Positions 1-6,365 are shown, counted from the first letter of the stretch. The stretch is DNA of 6,978 bases from Thermohalobaculum sp035512995 (GCA_035512995.1 DATKCY010000227.1:1-6978); one strand, 5' to 3'. Made by a program: numbers and translations. Notes: a model not told the origin generated them from the sequence alone.

Positions 1-168
1 GCGTGGATCTACTGGATCAAGCAGGTCGCCTATGTCGTGCTGCCGGACGGGTTCGTGACCTGGGTTTTCCGCCTGCCGGCGCTCGCATGGTTCGCGTTCA
101 GGCTGGTTGTCAGCACGCTGCTCGGGGCGTGGGCGCTGAGCGCCGCGCGGCGGATGCCCGACTCCGCC
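1..168 (+). CDS. C-terminal fragment of an unrecognised membrane protein, stop codon not located
   Basis: Frame 1 is open from the window edge and reads as a hydrophobic, tryptophan-rich protein end, beginning AWIYWIKQVAYVVL. One probable membrane helix follows (PALAWFAFRLVVSTLLGAWA, about bases 76-135), then a basic turn ending AARRMPDS. Third codon positions are overwhelmingly G or C, whereas the other five frames here look like arginine/proline-rich shadow or contain stops, so I take this frame as coding. The frame has no stop before base 882 because past 168 it runs codon-aligned and antisense to engB, which lacks the codons that would give stops. Frame 3 ends at TGA 175-177 and frame 2 at TGA 56-58. 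The end given here is simply where engB begins; the true end is unknown. I do not recognise the family. Confidence 0.4.
132..168 (-). terminator. Pair of small hairpins just past the engB stop, possible weak terminator
   Basis: Directly after the engB stop the minus strand can form a 6-bp stem, GGCGGA/TCCGCC with an 8-nt loop (149-168). A second 5-bp stem, GGCGC/GCGCC with a 3-nt loop, follows (132-144). Neither has a T-tract, so this is not a textbook intrinsic terminator. The position, between convergent genes and immediately behind the last operon gene, is the main argument for it. Confidence 0.25.
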
Positions 169-825
169 TCAGGCCGTGAGGAGACCAGCGATCGCGGCGC
201 GGAGATGCGGGATTCCCTCGCCCTTGACCGAGGAGGTGGCGACGATCTCGGGGAAGGCGGCCGGGTGCCGGGTCAACGCCTGCTTCAGGTCGACGATGGT
301 GCGGGCGAGGGCCGGGCCTTTCGGCTTGTCGACCTTGGTCAGCACCGCCTGGAAGGAGACGGCGGCAGTGTCGAGCGAGGCCATAACCTCGTGGTCGAGC
401 GGCTTTGCTCCGTGGCGCGCGTCGATCAGCACGAAGGCGCGGGCGAGCGTGGCGCGCCCCGCCAGGTAGGCGCGGAGCAGCTCCTGCCAGGCCGCGACCT
501 TGGCCTGCGGCGCCTCGGCATAGCCGTAGCCCGGCAGGTCGACGAGATAGCCCGCGCCGCCGAGGTCGAAGAAGTTGAGCTCCTGCGTGCGTCCGGGCGT
601 GTTCGAGGTGCGCGCCAGCGCCTTCCGCCCGGTCAGCGCATTGAGCAGGGACGACTTGCCGACATTCGAGCGGCCCGCGAAGCAGACCTCGGGCCGGTCG
701 CCGGCGGGCAGGCCGTCAAGGGCGACGACGCCCTTGAGGAAGGTGACCTCGCCCGCGAAGAGGCGCCGTCCGGCCTCGGCCGCCTCCGGCTCCGGGTCCT
801 CGGCGAGGGTGAAGGGCACGGTCAT
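169..825 (-). CDS. engB: EngB/YihA/YsxC ribosome-biogenesis GTPase
   Basis: This is a 218-residue GTPase of the EngB (YihA/YsxC) family, a cytoplasmic factor needed for late 50S subunit assembly; the length is typical. All G motifs are visible: P-loop GRSNVGKS (residues 51-58), the G2 region SNTPGRTQ (74-81) with the family's NTPGRTQ signature, G3 DLPGYG (96-101), G4 TKVD (163-166) and G5 SSVKGEG (198-204). The start ATG (825-823) overlaps the upstream MOSC gene's stop as ATGA and has no clear Shine-Dalgarno sequence, so translation is probably coupled. The frame is open further upstream to 1443, but that stretch is arginine/alanine-rich shadow of the MOSC gene. It is the last gene of the minus-strand cluster. 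In related genomes, as I recall, argB often follows; here a convergent gene does instead. Confidence 0.97.
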   Translation of the reverse strand: MTVPFTLAEDPEPEAAEAGRRLFAGEVTFLKGVVALDGLPAGDRPEVCFAGRSNVGKSSLLNALTGRKALARTSNTPGRTQELNFFDLGGAGYLVDLPGYGYAEAPQAKVAAWQELLRAYLAGRATLARAFVLIDARHGAKPLDHEVMASLDTAAVSFQAVLTKVDKPKGPALARTIVDLKQALTRHPAAFPEIVATSSVKGEGIPHLRAAIAGLLTA

Positions 826-1580
826 GCGAGCGCCGCCCGGTCGCCGACGGCAAGGCGGCCTCCCTCGGCCACCTCGGCATAGATGCCGAAGTCCATGTGG
901 CCCATGTGGCGGCGGATCAGCGGCGGCAGCACGATGTCGCGGCCTCCCGTCGCGGGGCTCGCCGAGGTCGCGTTGCAGCGCACGCAGCGCTCGGTGAACG
1001 CCAGGCGCGCGGCGCCGATGCCGAGCTCGCGGCCGCCGAGCTCGAGCTCCTCCCACGGCTCGAGCCCGTCGAGCCAGATATTGGCCCGGAAGCGGATGTG
1101 CTCGAGCGGCTGGCCCGCCAGCGCCTCGAGCGCGGCGAGGGTCGCGGTCGAGCAGACGAGGACGTGGGTGTCCGGAAAATCGGTCAGCGCGGCGTCGGGC
1201 AGCCGGGCGAGGCGATAGGGGCCGGGCCACCGGGTCGACGCGATCGGCGCGATCCAGTCGCCGAGCGCGGCGGCGCCCTCGGCGGTGTCGGGCGCGACCT
1301 CGAGCACCGGCCGGTCGGGATGGCGGAGCGTGAGCACGCCCCGCGCCTCGTCGAAGGCGACGCCGATCTGCGCCAGCGCCGGCACCCGCGTCTGGGTCAC
1401 GAAGTTGCGCGCCTGCTGCCACTCCGGCCGCTCCGGGTCCCACCCGCCCTCGCCGTGGGCGACGGCCCAGGTGCGGTCCCAGGGCACGTGCCGGCCGGTC
1501 TCGAGCGTGACCGCGTCCAGCGCCTCCTCGCCGAGGCTCTTGACCGGGTGGCGGTAGAGATGCGCGACCGTCAGGGCCAT
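822..1580 (-). CDS. MOSC-domain protein (YcbX/YiiM-like, probable molybdenum-cofactor-dependent protein)
   Basis: This 252-residue protein has the two-part layout of MOSC proteins. An N-terminal beta-barrel segment carries the signature YRHPVKSL (residues 9-16). The MOSC core includes FRANIWLDG (164-172) and the cysteine block ERCVRCNATSASPATGGRD (197-215). In this family a conserved cysteine is thought to carry sulfur or ligate the molybdenum cofactor; C199 and C202 are the candidates. Some relatives reduce N-hydroxylated compounds, but the substrate here cannot be read from sequence. The ATG at 1580-1578 has a good ribosome site, GAGGAG nine bases upstream (1590-1595). The gene starts 31 bp after yidC ends and its stop overlaps the engB start, so it sits inside the operon. 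Its role there is unexplained. Confidence 0.9.
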   Translation of the reverse strand: MALTVAHLYRHPVKSLGEEALDAVTLETGRHVPWDRTWAVAHGEGGWDPERPEWQQARNFVTQTRVPALAQIGVAFDEARGVLTLRHPDRPVLEVAPDTAEGAAALGDWIAPIASTRWPGPYRLARLPDAALTDFPDTHVLVCSTATLAALEALAGQPLEHIRFRANIWLDGLEPWEELELGGRELGIGAARLAFTERCVRCNATSASPATGGRDIVLPPLIRRHMGHMDFGIYAEVAEGGRLAVGDRAALA

Positions 1581-1589
1581 GGCGGGGTG

Positions 1590-1595
1590 CTCCTC
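1590..1595 (-). promoter_or_regulatory. Ribosome binding site of the MOSC gene
   Basis: The minus strand reads GAGGAG with nine bases to the ATG at 1580. This supports that start and shows that the MOSC gene recruits ribosomes itself after yidC ends, whereas engB downstream appears to depend on coupling. Confidence 0.75.
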
Positions 1596-1611
1596 GGCGC
1601 GCGCGGGGCCG

Positions 1612-3645
1612 TCAGCGGCTGCCGCCGCGCCGGCGCTTCTTTCCCTTCGCCCCGACGCGGCGGTCGTCGGAGGCGGGGCGGCCGGAGCGCGGCTTCGCCT
1701 GCGGTGCGGGCGGGGCTGCCTGGTCCTCCGCCGGCGCCTCGTCCTCGCCCGCGGCGGCCGGCGGCTCGCCCTCCGCCCCGGGCTCGTCCGACGGCGCCTT
1801 CGCGGGCGTCTCCGGCTTCGCCTTGGCCGACGGCTTCTCCCCCTTCACGGGCGGCTTGCGCTTCAGGCTGCGCTTGACGTTGCCGAGGAAGTCGACCTCG
1901 ACCCCCTGGCTCCGCATGATCGCGTATTGCTGCACGAAGGTGATGATGTTGTTCGCGCACCAGTAGATCACGAGGCCGCTCGCGAAGCTGCCGAGCATGA
2001 ACATGAAGAGCCACGGCATCCAGGCGAAGATCATCGCCTGGGTCGGGTCGGTCGGCTCCGGGTTCAGCTTCTGCTGCATCCACATCGTGACGCCCATCAG
2101 GATCGGGAAGACGCCGATCGAGATGAACACCGGCGCCCACGAGACGTCGTAGGGCAGGAGGCCGAAAAGGTTGATCCACGAGGTCGGGTCGGGCGCCGAG
2201 AGGTCGTCGATCCAGGCGATGAAGGGCGCGTGCCGCATCTCGATCGTGACGAACAGCACCTTGTAGAGCGAGAAGAAGATCGGGATCTGAAGCAGGATCG
2301 GCAGGCAGCCCGCGGCCGGGTTCACCTTTTCGTTCTTGTAAAGCGCCATCATCTCCTGCTGGAGCTTCTGCCGGTCGTCGCCCGCCCGTTCCTTGAGCTT
2401 CTCCATCTCGGGCTGGAGCTTCTTCATCTTCGACATCGAGACGTAGGACTTGTAGGCGAGCGGGAACAGCGCCGCCTTGATGATCAGCGTGAGCACGATG
2501 ATCGACCAGCCCATGTTGCCGATCAGGCCGTTCACGAACATCAGCAGGTTGAAGATCGGCTTGGTCAGGAAGTAGAACCAGCCCCAGTCGACGGCGTCGT
2601 CGAAGCCCTCGATGCCGTGGTCCTCGATGTAGTCGCGGAGCGTCGCCACCTCCTTCGCGCCGGCGAAGAGATAGGTGGAGGACTCGGCCCGCCCGCCCGG
2701 CGCGACCGTCTGCAGCGGCAGGCGCATCTCGGTCCGGAACTCGGGCGTGTCGCCGATCAGGAGCGACTTGTGCACCGCCTCGAACGGCTGCTCCGGGCCG
2801 CCGGCGAGCGCGGTCATGAAGTACTTGCCGGTGAAGCCGAGAAAGCCGTTCCCGGCGACCCGGGTCGCCTCGGCGCGCCCGCCCTCGGCGCGGTTCAGCG
2901 GCAGGTCGAGCATGTCGTCGTAGTCGACCTCGGAAAGCTTGCCGTCGAACTCGCCGACCGCGCCCTCGTGCAGGATGAAGAAGCCGATCGTGTCGGGCTC
3001 GCCGCGGCGCGCGACATAGCCGTAGGGAGCCAGGTTCACGGGCTCGCCCGTGGTGTTCTCGACCGACTGGGTGACCGTCAGCATGTAGCGGTCGTCGATC
3101 TCCATCTTCCGGCGGAAGATCAGGCCCTCGCCGTTGTCCCAGGCGAGCGTCACGGGCGTCGCGGGGGTCAGCGTGTCCCCGTCCTCGATCCGCCATTCGG
3201 TGTTGGCGTCGGGCAGGGGGCCGGGATCGCTGTCGGCCGAGCGGACCCAGCCGTAGACGACGTAGTAGGGGCTCGGGCCGCCCAGCGGGCTGAGCAGCGT
3301 GACCGTGTCGCTGCCGGGCAGCAGCGTCTCGCGGTAGAGCGAGAGCTTCAGGTCGTCGAGCCGCCCGCCCCTGAGGCTGAGCGAGCCGGAGACGGCGCCG
3401 CTCTCGACGGGAATGCGCGCGGTCTGGCCCAGCACGTCGGCCCGGGTCTCGCGGTCCGGAACGCCCCCCTGCGGCACCGCCTCGAGCGGCGCGACCTCGC
3501 CCTCGGGCCCGTAGCGGTTCTCGACCTCCTCGGTCAGCTCCGGCGGCGGCGGGGGCGGCGCGAAGAAGGCCTGCCAGCCGATGATGACGAGCATCGCCAG
3601 CACGGCCGCGAGAATCAGGTTGCGGTTGTCGATGTCGCCGCCCAT
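1612..3645 (-). CDS. yidC: Membrane protein insertase YidC
   Basis: This 677-residue inner-membrane insertase acts alone or with SecYEG to insert and fold membrane proteins. TM1 is at about residues 9-28 and is followed by a proline run (30-35). The large periplasmic P1 domain spans about 60-345. The conserved hydrophobic core has TM2 near 378-398, a cytoplasmic charged hairpin (400-440), and further helices near 445-466, 501-522 and 536-570. K390 in TM2 sits where E. coli has the substrate-contacting R366. Beyond the last helix the protein runs about 100 residues of Ala/Pro/Lys/Glu-rich low complexity ending in a basic cluster (GKKRRRGGSR); this tail, mainly, makes it longer than the 548-residue E. 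coli protein. The ATG at 3645-3643 has GGAG nine bases upstream (3655-3658). The minus frame overlapping it (1571-3688) is a shadow. Confidence 0.98.
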   Translation of the reverse strand: MGGDIDNRNLILAAVLAMLVIIGWQAFFAPPPPPPELTEEVENRYGPEGEVAPLEAVPQGGVPDRETRADVLGQTARIPVESGAVSGSLSLRGGRLDDLKLSLYRETLLPGSDTVTLLSPLGGPSPYYVVYGWVRSADSDPGPLPDANTEWRIEDGDTLTPATPVTLAWDNGEGLIFRRKMEIDDRYMLTVTQSVENTTGEPVNLAPYGYVARRGEPDTIGFFILHEGAVGEFDGKLSEVDYDDMLDLPLNRAEGGRAEATRVAGNGFLGFTGKYFMTALAGGPEQPFEAVHKSLLIGDTPEFRTEMRLPLQTVAPGGRAESSTYLFAGAKEVATLRDYIEDHGIEGFDDAVDWGWFYFLTKPIFNLLMFVNGLIGNMGWSIIVLTLIIKAALFPLAYKSYVSMSKMKKLQPEMEKLKERAGDDRQKLQQEMMALYKNEKVNPAAGCLPILLQIPIFFSLYKVLFVTIEMRHAPFIAWIDDLSAPDPTSWINLFGLLPYDVSWAPVFISIGVFPILMGVTMWMQQKLNPEPTDPTQAMIFAWMPWLFMFMLGSFASGLVIYWCANNIITFVQQYAIMRSQGVEVDFLGNVKRSLKRKPPVKGEKPSAKAKPETPAKAPSDEPGAEGEPPAAAGEDEAPAEDQAAPPAPQAKPRSGRPASDDRRVGAKGKKRRRGGSR

Positions 3646-3682
3646 GGGCGCAGGCTCCGGATACGGGGGGAGTTGCCCCGGC

Positions 3683-3711
3683 GTTCAATCGTGGCGCGGG
3701 CGGGAGGTCAA
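3683..3711 (-). promoter_or_regulatory. Candidate internal promoter for yidC
   Basis: In the 89-bp gap before yidC the minus strand has TTGACC (3711-3706), five of six matches to the -35 consensus, then 17 bp, then TTGAAC (3688-3683), a poor -10 with three of six matches. Transcription from it would give a leader of about 30 nt. The weak -10 keeps confidence low, and read-through from upstream would also express yidC. Confidence 0.3.
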
Positions 3712-3734
3712 GGGTTTTCCGGCGGGACCGGCGC

Positions 3735-4490
3735 TCACCGGTAGACGATGGCGGCGCCGTGGCGGAGACTCGCCGCCGCCGCCTCGGTGTGGAGCAGCCA
3801 GGCCCGCTCCTCGAGGTGGAAGGGCGCGGCGTCGCGATCGCGCATGACCCGGTCGATCACGTGCTGCGGCACGGCCGTGCCGTCCTCGATGGGCGGCAGG
3901 TCGAGCAGCGGCGCGATCTCGCGCAGCTCCTCGGCCAGGCGGTGGCTCGAGCCGACCCAGCCGCCGGGGATCGTGGTGCCGGTCGGGTCGTGGACCACCT
4001 GGCTGAACGACACCGGCAGGTAGAAGCCCTCGGCGTCGCCGTGGTGGATCAGGTGGTTGTCGCGGCGGACGGCTGCGATCTCCATGACCGGATCGGCGCG
4101 CGGGTCGGCCCCGGAGGGCAGCGGCTCCACGGCCATGCCGGGGCGGGCGAGGTGGTGGGCCATGAGCCGGCGGAGCCTGAGCAGCGCCTCGACGGGCAGC
4201 GGGCCCGGCAGCGTCGGCTGCCACGGCGGCGCCTCGGCGGGCTCGGCATGGGTCGGCATGCCGCGCGCGCGGAGCTGGACGTTGACGCGCGCGAGCATCG
4301 AGCGGGGACCGTTCGGGCTCGCCGGCTCCGCCAGCGCCAGGCTCGGCGGCCTCGCGCCGACACCGCGGAGGCTGGCGAGAAGCTGCTCGGCCGCCTCGCG
4401 CTCCATCATCGGATCGAACGCCAGGTCCCCGTCGCGCGGCAGGCCCTCGGGCCCGAGGTTCGAGAGTCCGACGACGACTTCGAGATTCAT
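3735..4490 (-). CDS. Uncharacterised 251-residue protein between ttcA and yidC
   Basis: I do not recognise a named family. The product is soluble-looking, with no signal peptide or membrane helix. The N-terminal part, after MNLEVVVGLSNLG, is alanine/proline-rich and variable in look. The C-terminal half has a compact, conserved-looking pattern: DNHLIHHGDAEGFYLPVSF (residues 144-162), GGWVGSSHRLAEELREIAPLL (176-196), and a terminal segment ERAWLLHTEAAAASLRHGAA (228-247). This resembles, from memory, small bacterial proteins of unknown function with an H-x-D-x-EG-x-Y-x-P motif followed by a GSS-x-RL helix; that link is tentative. I chose ATG 4490-4488, preceded by an AGGGGGG stretch. The frame is open to 4643, but the extra residues are arginine-rich shadow of ttcA. 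It starts 70 bp after ttcA and ends 89 bp before yidC, in operon orientation. Confidence 0.8.
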   Translation of the reverse strand: MNLEVVVGLSNLGPEGLPRDGDLAFDPMMEREAAEQLLASLRGVGARPPSLALAEPASPNGPRSMLARVNVQLRARGMPTHAEPAEAPPWQPTLPGPLPVEALLRLRRLMAHHLARPGMAVEPLPSGADPRADPVMEIAAVRRDNHLIHHGDAEGFYLPVSFSQVVHDPTGTTIPGGWVGSSHRLAEELREIAPLLDLPPIEDGTAVPQHVIDRVMRDRDAAPFHLEERAWLLHTEAAAASLRHGAAIVYR

Positions 4491-4560
4491 CCGCGGGGAC
4501 CCCCCTGCGCCCGTTCCTGCGCCCGTCGCAGGGCCGAGACTGGGGTGACCGCCGCGCCGG
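4491..4560 (-). other. Structured 70-bp leader between ttcA and the uncharacterised gene
   Basis: An 11-base sequence (CCTGCGCCCGT on the plus strand) occurs twice with a 12-bp period, at 4504-4514 and 4516-4526. The second copy also forms a 6-bp hairpin, CCTGCG/CGCAGG with a 5-nt loop (4516-4532). A G-run next to the start (minus strand, GGGG then CCCC, about 4494-4504) can fold on itself and would cover the presumed ribosome site. No T-tract follows, so I do not call a terminator. Confidence 0.35.
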
Positions 4561-5409
4561 TCAAGCGTTCCCGTCCGTGGGCGCCGGCGAGAGGGCCGCG
4601 AAGTCGAACAGCGCGGGGTCGGCCAGGTGGCTCGGCCGGACATTGGTCAGCGCCCGGAACATCACCTGCCGGCGGCCGGGAGAGCGGCGCTCCCACTCGT
4701 CGAGCATGCGCTTGACCTGGGCGCGCTGCAGGTTCTCCTGGCTTCCGCAGAGGTCGCAGGGAATGATCGGGAACCGCATCGCGCGGGCGAAGGCGGCGCA
4801 GTCGGCCTCGGCGACGTGCGCGAGCGGGCGCAGCACCATCAGGTCGCCGTCCTCGTTCCTGAGCTTCGGCGGCATCGCCGCCAGCCGCCCGCCATGGAAC
4901 AGGTTCATCATGAAGGTCTCGACGATGTCGTCGCGGTGGTGGCCGAGCACGACGGCCTCGCACCCCTCCTCGCGCGCGATCCGGTAGAGGTGGCCGCGGC
5001 GGAGCCGCGAGCAGAGCGCGCAGTAGGTTTTTTCGGCCGGAACCTTGTCGATCACGACGGAATAGGTGTCGCGCCGCTCGATCCGGTGCGGGAGGCCGAG
5101 GCGCGACAGCCAGCCGGGCAGAACGTGCTCGGGGAACCCCGGCTGTCCCTGGTCGAGATTGCAGGCGAGGAGGTCGACCGGCAGCAGGCCGCGCCAGCGG
5201 AGCTCCAGCAGCACGGCGAGCAGCGTGTAGCTGTCCTTGCCGCCCGAGAGGCAGACGAGCCAGCGCGCGCCGGGGCGGACCATCGAGTAGGCGTCGAGCG
5301 CCTCGCGCGCCTGGCGCACGAGCCGCTTGCGGAGCTTTGCGAATTCGAGTCCCCGGGGCGCGTCGGCGTAGAGCCGGGCGAGGGGGCCGTCGTCGGGAGC
5401 GTCGAGCAT
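4561..5409 (-). CDS. ttcA: tRNA 2-thiocytidine biosynthesis protein TtcA
   Basis: This 282-residue PP-loop ATPase thiolates cytidine 32 in the tRNA anticodon loop, using ATP and an iron-sulfur cluster. The P-loop-like SGGKDS is at residues 55-60. The cluster ligands expected for TtcA are present: C130 and C133 (KTYCALCSR) and the later pair in PCDLCGSQ (C218, C221). The HHRDD segment (157-161) and the downstream FHGG motif (171-174) also fit the family. The length is normal. The start ATG (5409-5407) gives an N-terminus reading into the typical FAKLRKRL helix; its ribosome site is weak (CAGG about 11 bases upstream). It begins 40 bp after yidD. With rnpA nearby, the operon groups a tRNA-processing and a tRNA-modifying enzyme. 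YdaO/TtcA-group relatives such as TtuA differ in their extra zinc-finger cysteines, so I am confident in TtcA. Confidence 0.95.
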   Translation of the reverse strand: MLDAPDDGPLARLYADAPRGLEFAKLRKRLVRQAREALDAYSMVRPGARWLVCLSGGKDSYTLLAVLLELRWRGLLPVDLLACNLDQGQPGFPEHVLPGWLSRLGLPHRIERRDTYSVVIDKVPAEKTYCALCSRLRRGHLYRIAREEGCEAVVLGHHRDDIVETFMMNLFHGGRLAAMPPKLRNEDGDLMVLRPLAHVAEADCAAFARAMRFPIIPCDLCGSQENLQRAQVKRMLDEWERRSPGRRQVMFRALTNVRPSHLADPALFDFAALSPAPTDGNA

Positions 5410-5449
5410 GGGATCTGCTAACCTGTCAGGCCGCCCGGAGGCAAGCGAC

Positions 5450-5677
5450 TCACTCGGCCGGCGGCACGGGATCGTGGCCCGAGCGGCCGAGCGGGTGGCA
5501 GCGCGCGATGCGGCGGAGCGTGAGCCAGCCGCCGCGGAGCGCTCCGTGGCGCTCGAGCGCCTCGAGCGCGTAGGCCGAGCAGGTGGGCTGGTAACGGCAG
5601 TGGAGCCCGACCCATGGGCTGAGCAGCAGCCGGTAGGCGCGGACGGGCAGGGCGAGGAGCCGCGCGGCCGGGCTCAT
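5450..5677 (-). CDS. yidD: Membrane protein insertion efficiency factor YidD
   Basis: This 75-residue protein is of the YidD family, a small membrane-associated factor that assists YidC/Sec-dependent insertion. It shows the family's hallmark residues: SPWVGLHCRYQPTCSAYA (20-37) with its two cysteines, the LRRIARCHPLG segment (54-64) and the ending GHDPVP (67-72). The N-terminal stretch (about 5-20) forms an amphipathic helix rich in Leu and Arg, consistent with peripheral membrane binding. The start ATG (5677-5675) overlaps the rnpA stop as ATGA, so translation is coupled to rnpA. The order rnpA-yidD upstream of yidC is the standard arrangement. Confidence 0.96.
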   Translation of the reverse strand: MSPAARLLALPVRAYRLLLSPWVGLHCRYQPTCSAYALEALERHGALRGGWLTLRRIARCHPLGRSGHDPVPPAE

Positions 5678-6006
5678 CCGGCCGGCCCCTCTCCCCGCGC
5701 GGCCGGGGTCTTCCGCGGGGCGCGGGGCGGTTCGTGCACCTTCCCGAGCGCGGCCGCGAGGTCGTCGAGCAGCGAGTGGAACGGCCGCGCGGCCGTCGCA
5801 CCCGAGCGGCCGATCAGCACGTAATCCCAGCAGGGCCGGCCGAGGCGCGGGATCAGCATGCGCGCCGCCTCGCGCAGCCGCCGCTTGGCGCGATTGCGCT
5901 CGACTGCCTTGCCGACCTTCTTCGAGCAGGTGTAGCCGACGCGGGGCGCGGTGCCGGCCTCGCACCCGGGACGGATGCGGGCCTGCAGGATCAGGCCCGG
6001 CGCCAC
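5674..6006 (-). CDS. rnpA: Ribonuclease P protein component, start codon uncertain
   Basis: This is the protein subunit of RNase P, which binds the catalytic RNA and the 5' leader of precursor tRNA. The conserved RNR block RNRAKRRLRE is at residues 37-46 of the version given here, preceded by the VGYTCSKKVGKAVE strand and helix. The coordinates use GTG 6006-6004, the only standard start in frame. The family homology, however, begins earlier: bases 6007-6060 encode ETLKKRRDFLAAARGRR, the normal N-terminal helix with the conserved Phe that contacts the tRNA leader. That frame is open to 6267 with no ATG, GTG, TTG or CTG, so the true start is probably further upstream at a non-standard codon. 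ATC at 6135-6133, two bases after the rpmH stop, is one candidate. The gene's stop overlaps the yidD start. Identity is certain; the 5' end is not. Confidence 0.93.
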   Translation of the reverse strand: MAPGLILQARIRPGCEAGTAPRVGYTCSKKVGKAVERNRAKRRLREAARMLIPRLGRPCWDYVLIGRSGATAARPFHSLLDDLAAALGKVHEPPRAPRKTPAARGEGPAG

Positions 6007-6136
6007 TGCACGGCGCCCGCGGGCGGCGGCGAGGAAGTCGCGGCGCTTCTTGAGGGTCTCGGGCGCGGGACCGGTCGGCCGGCGATCCCTGGCCGGCGGG
6101 ACGGCCCGCTCCCCCGGCTCGGCGCCGGCGGCGATG

Positions 6137-6271
6137 TCAGGCGGACAGCTTGGCGCGGCCCTTGGCGCGGCGGCGCGCGAGGACCCTGCGGCCGTTCTTG
6201 GTGGCCATGCGGGCGCGGAAGCCGTGCCGCCGCTTGCGGACCCGGTTGCTCGGCTGAAAGGTGCGCTTCAT
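6137..6271 (-). CDS. rpmH: 50S ribosomal protein L34
   Basis: This 44-residue, highly basic protein is bacterial L34 (bL34), a component of the large ribosomal subunit. The full family pattern is present: MKRTFQPSNRVRKRRHGFRA, then RMATKNGRRVLARRRAKGRA and the short end KLSA. The ATG at 6271-6269 has GGAG eight bases upstream (6280-6283). Although the frame is open to 6466, the extra residues come from the tandem repeats and leader and are not part of L34. It is the first gene of the minus-strand cluster, 95 bp downstream of its promoter's -10 element. rnpA follows with essentially no gap. Confidence 0.98.
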   Translation of the reverse strand: MKRTFQPSNRVRKRRHGFRARMATKNGRRVLARRRAKGRAKLSA

Positions 6272-6279
6272 CTCGGGCT

Positions 6280-6283
6280 CTCC
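6280..6283 (-). promoter_or_regulatory. Ribosome binding site of rpmH
   Basis: The minus strand reads GGAG eight bases before the rpmH ATG. It fixes the start at 6271 and rules out the longer reading from 6466. Confidence 0.7.
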
Positions 6284-6312
6284 GTCGGATCCCCGCGCGT
6301 CTCGGGCGTGGC

Positions 6313-6327
6313 GGCGCGACACGCGCC
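6313..6327 (-). promoter_or_regulatory. Hairpin in the rpmH 5' leader
   Basis: A perfect 6-bp stem, GGCGCG/CGCGCC with a 3-nt loop, lies about 42 bases before the rpmH start and inside the predicted transcript. It could stabilise the mRNA or act in translation control of L34; nothing more can be read from the sequence. Confidence 0.3.
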
Positions 6328-6365
6328 CCGCCCCCGCCGCGGGACGGGTGCGTTTCAGAGGGGCG

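Noticed and set aside
826..1443. Possible fusion of extra N-terminal sequence to EngB (424 residues in all)
   Set aside because: The added residues are a shadow of the MOSC gene; the ATGA overlap and the family length support a start at 825.
1579..3744. Very long open frame (721 codons) on the plus strand across yidC
   Set aside because: It is antisense to an unmistakable YidC, has a charged Arg/Glu/Val-rich composition typical of shadow frames in GC-rich DNA, and shows no family motif.
4491..4643. Upstream extension of the uncharacterised gene to an ATG at 4643
   Set aside because: The extra 51 residues overlap the end of ttcA and are Arg/Pro/Ser-rich; a plausible ribosome site lies before the ATG at 4490.
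4627..5421. 264-codon plus-strand frame across ttcA
   Set aside because: It is a codon-aligned shadow of a clear TtcA with no recognisable motif.
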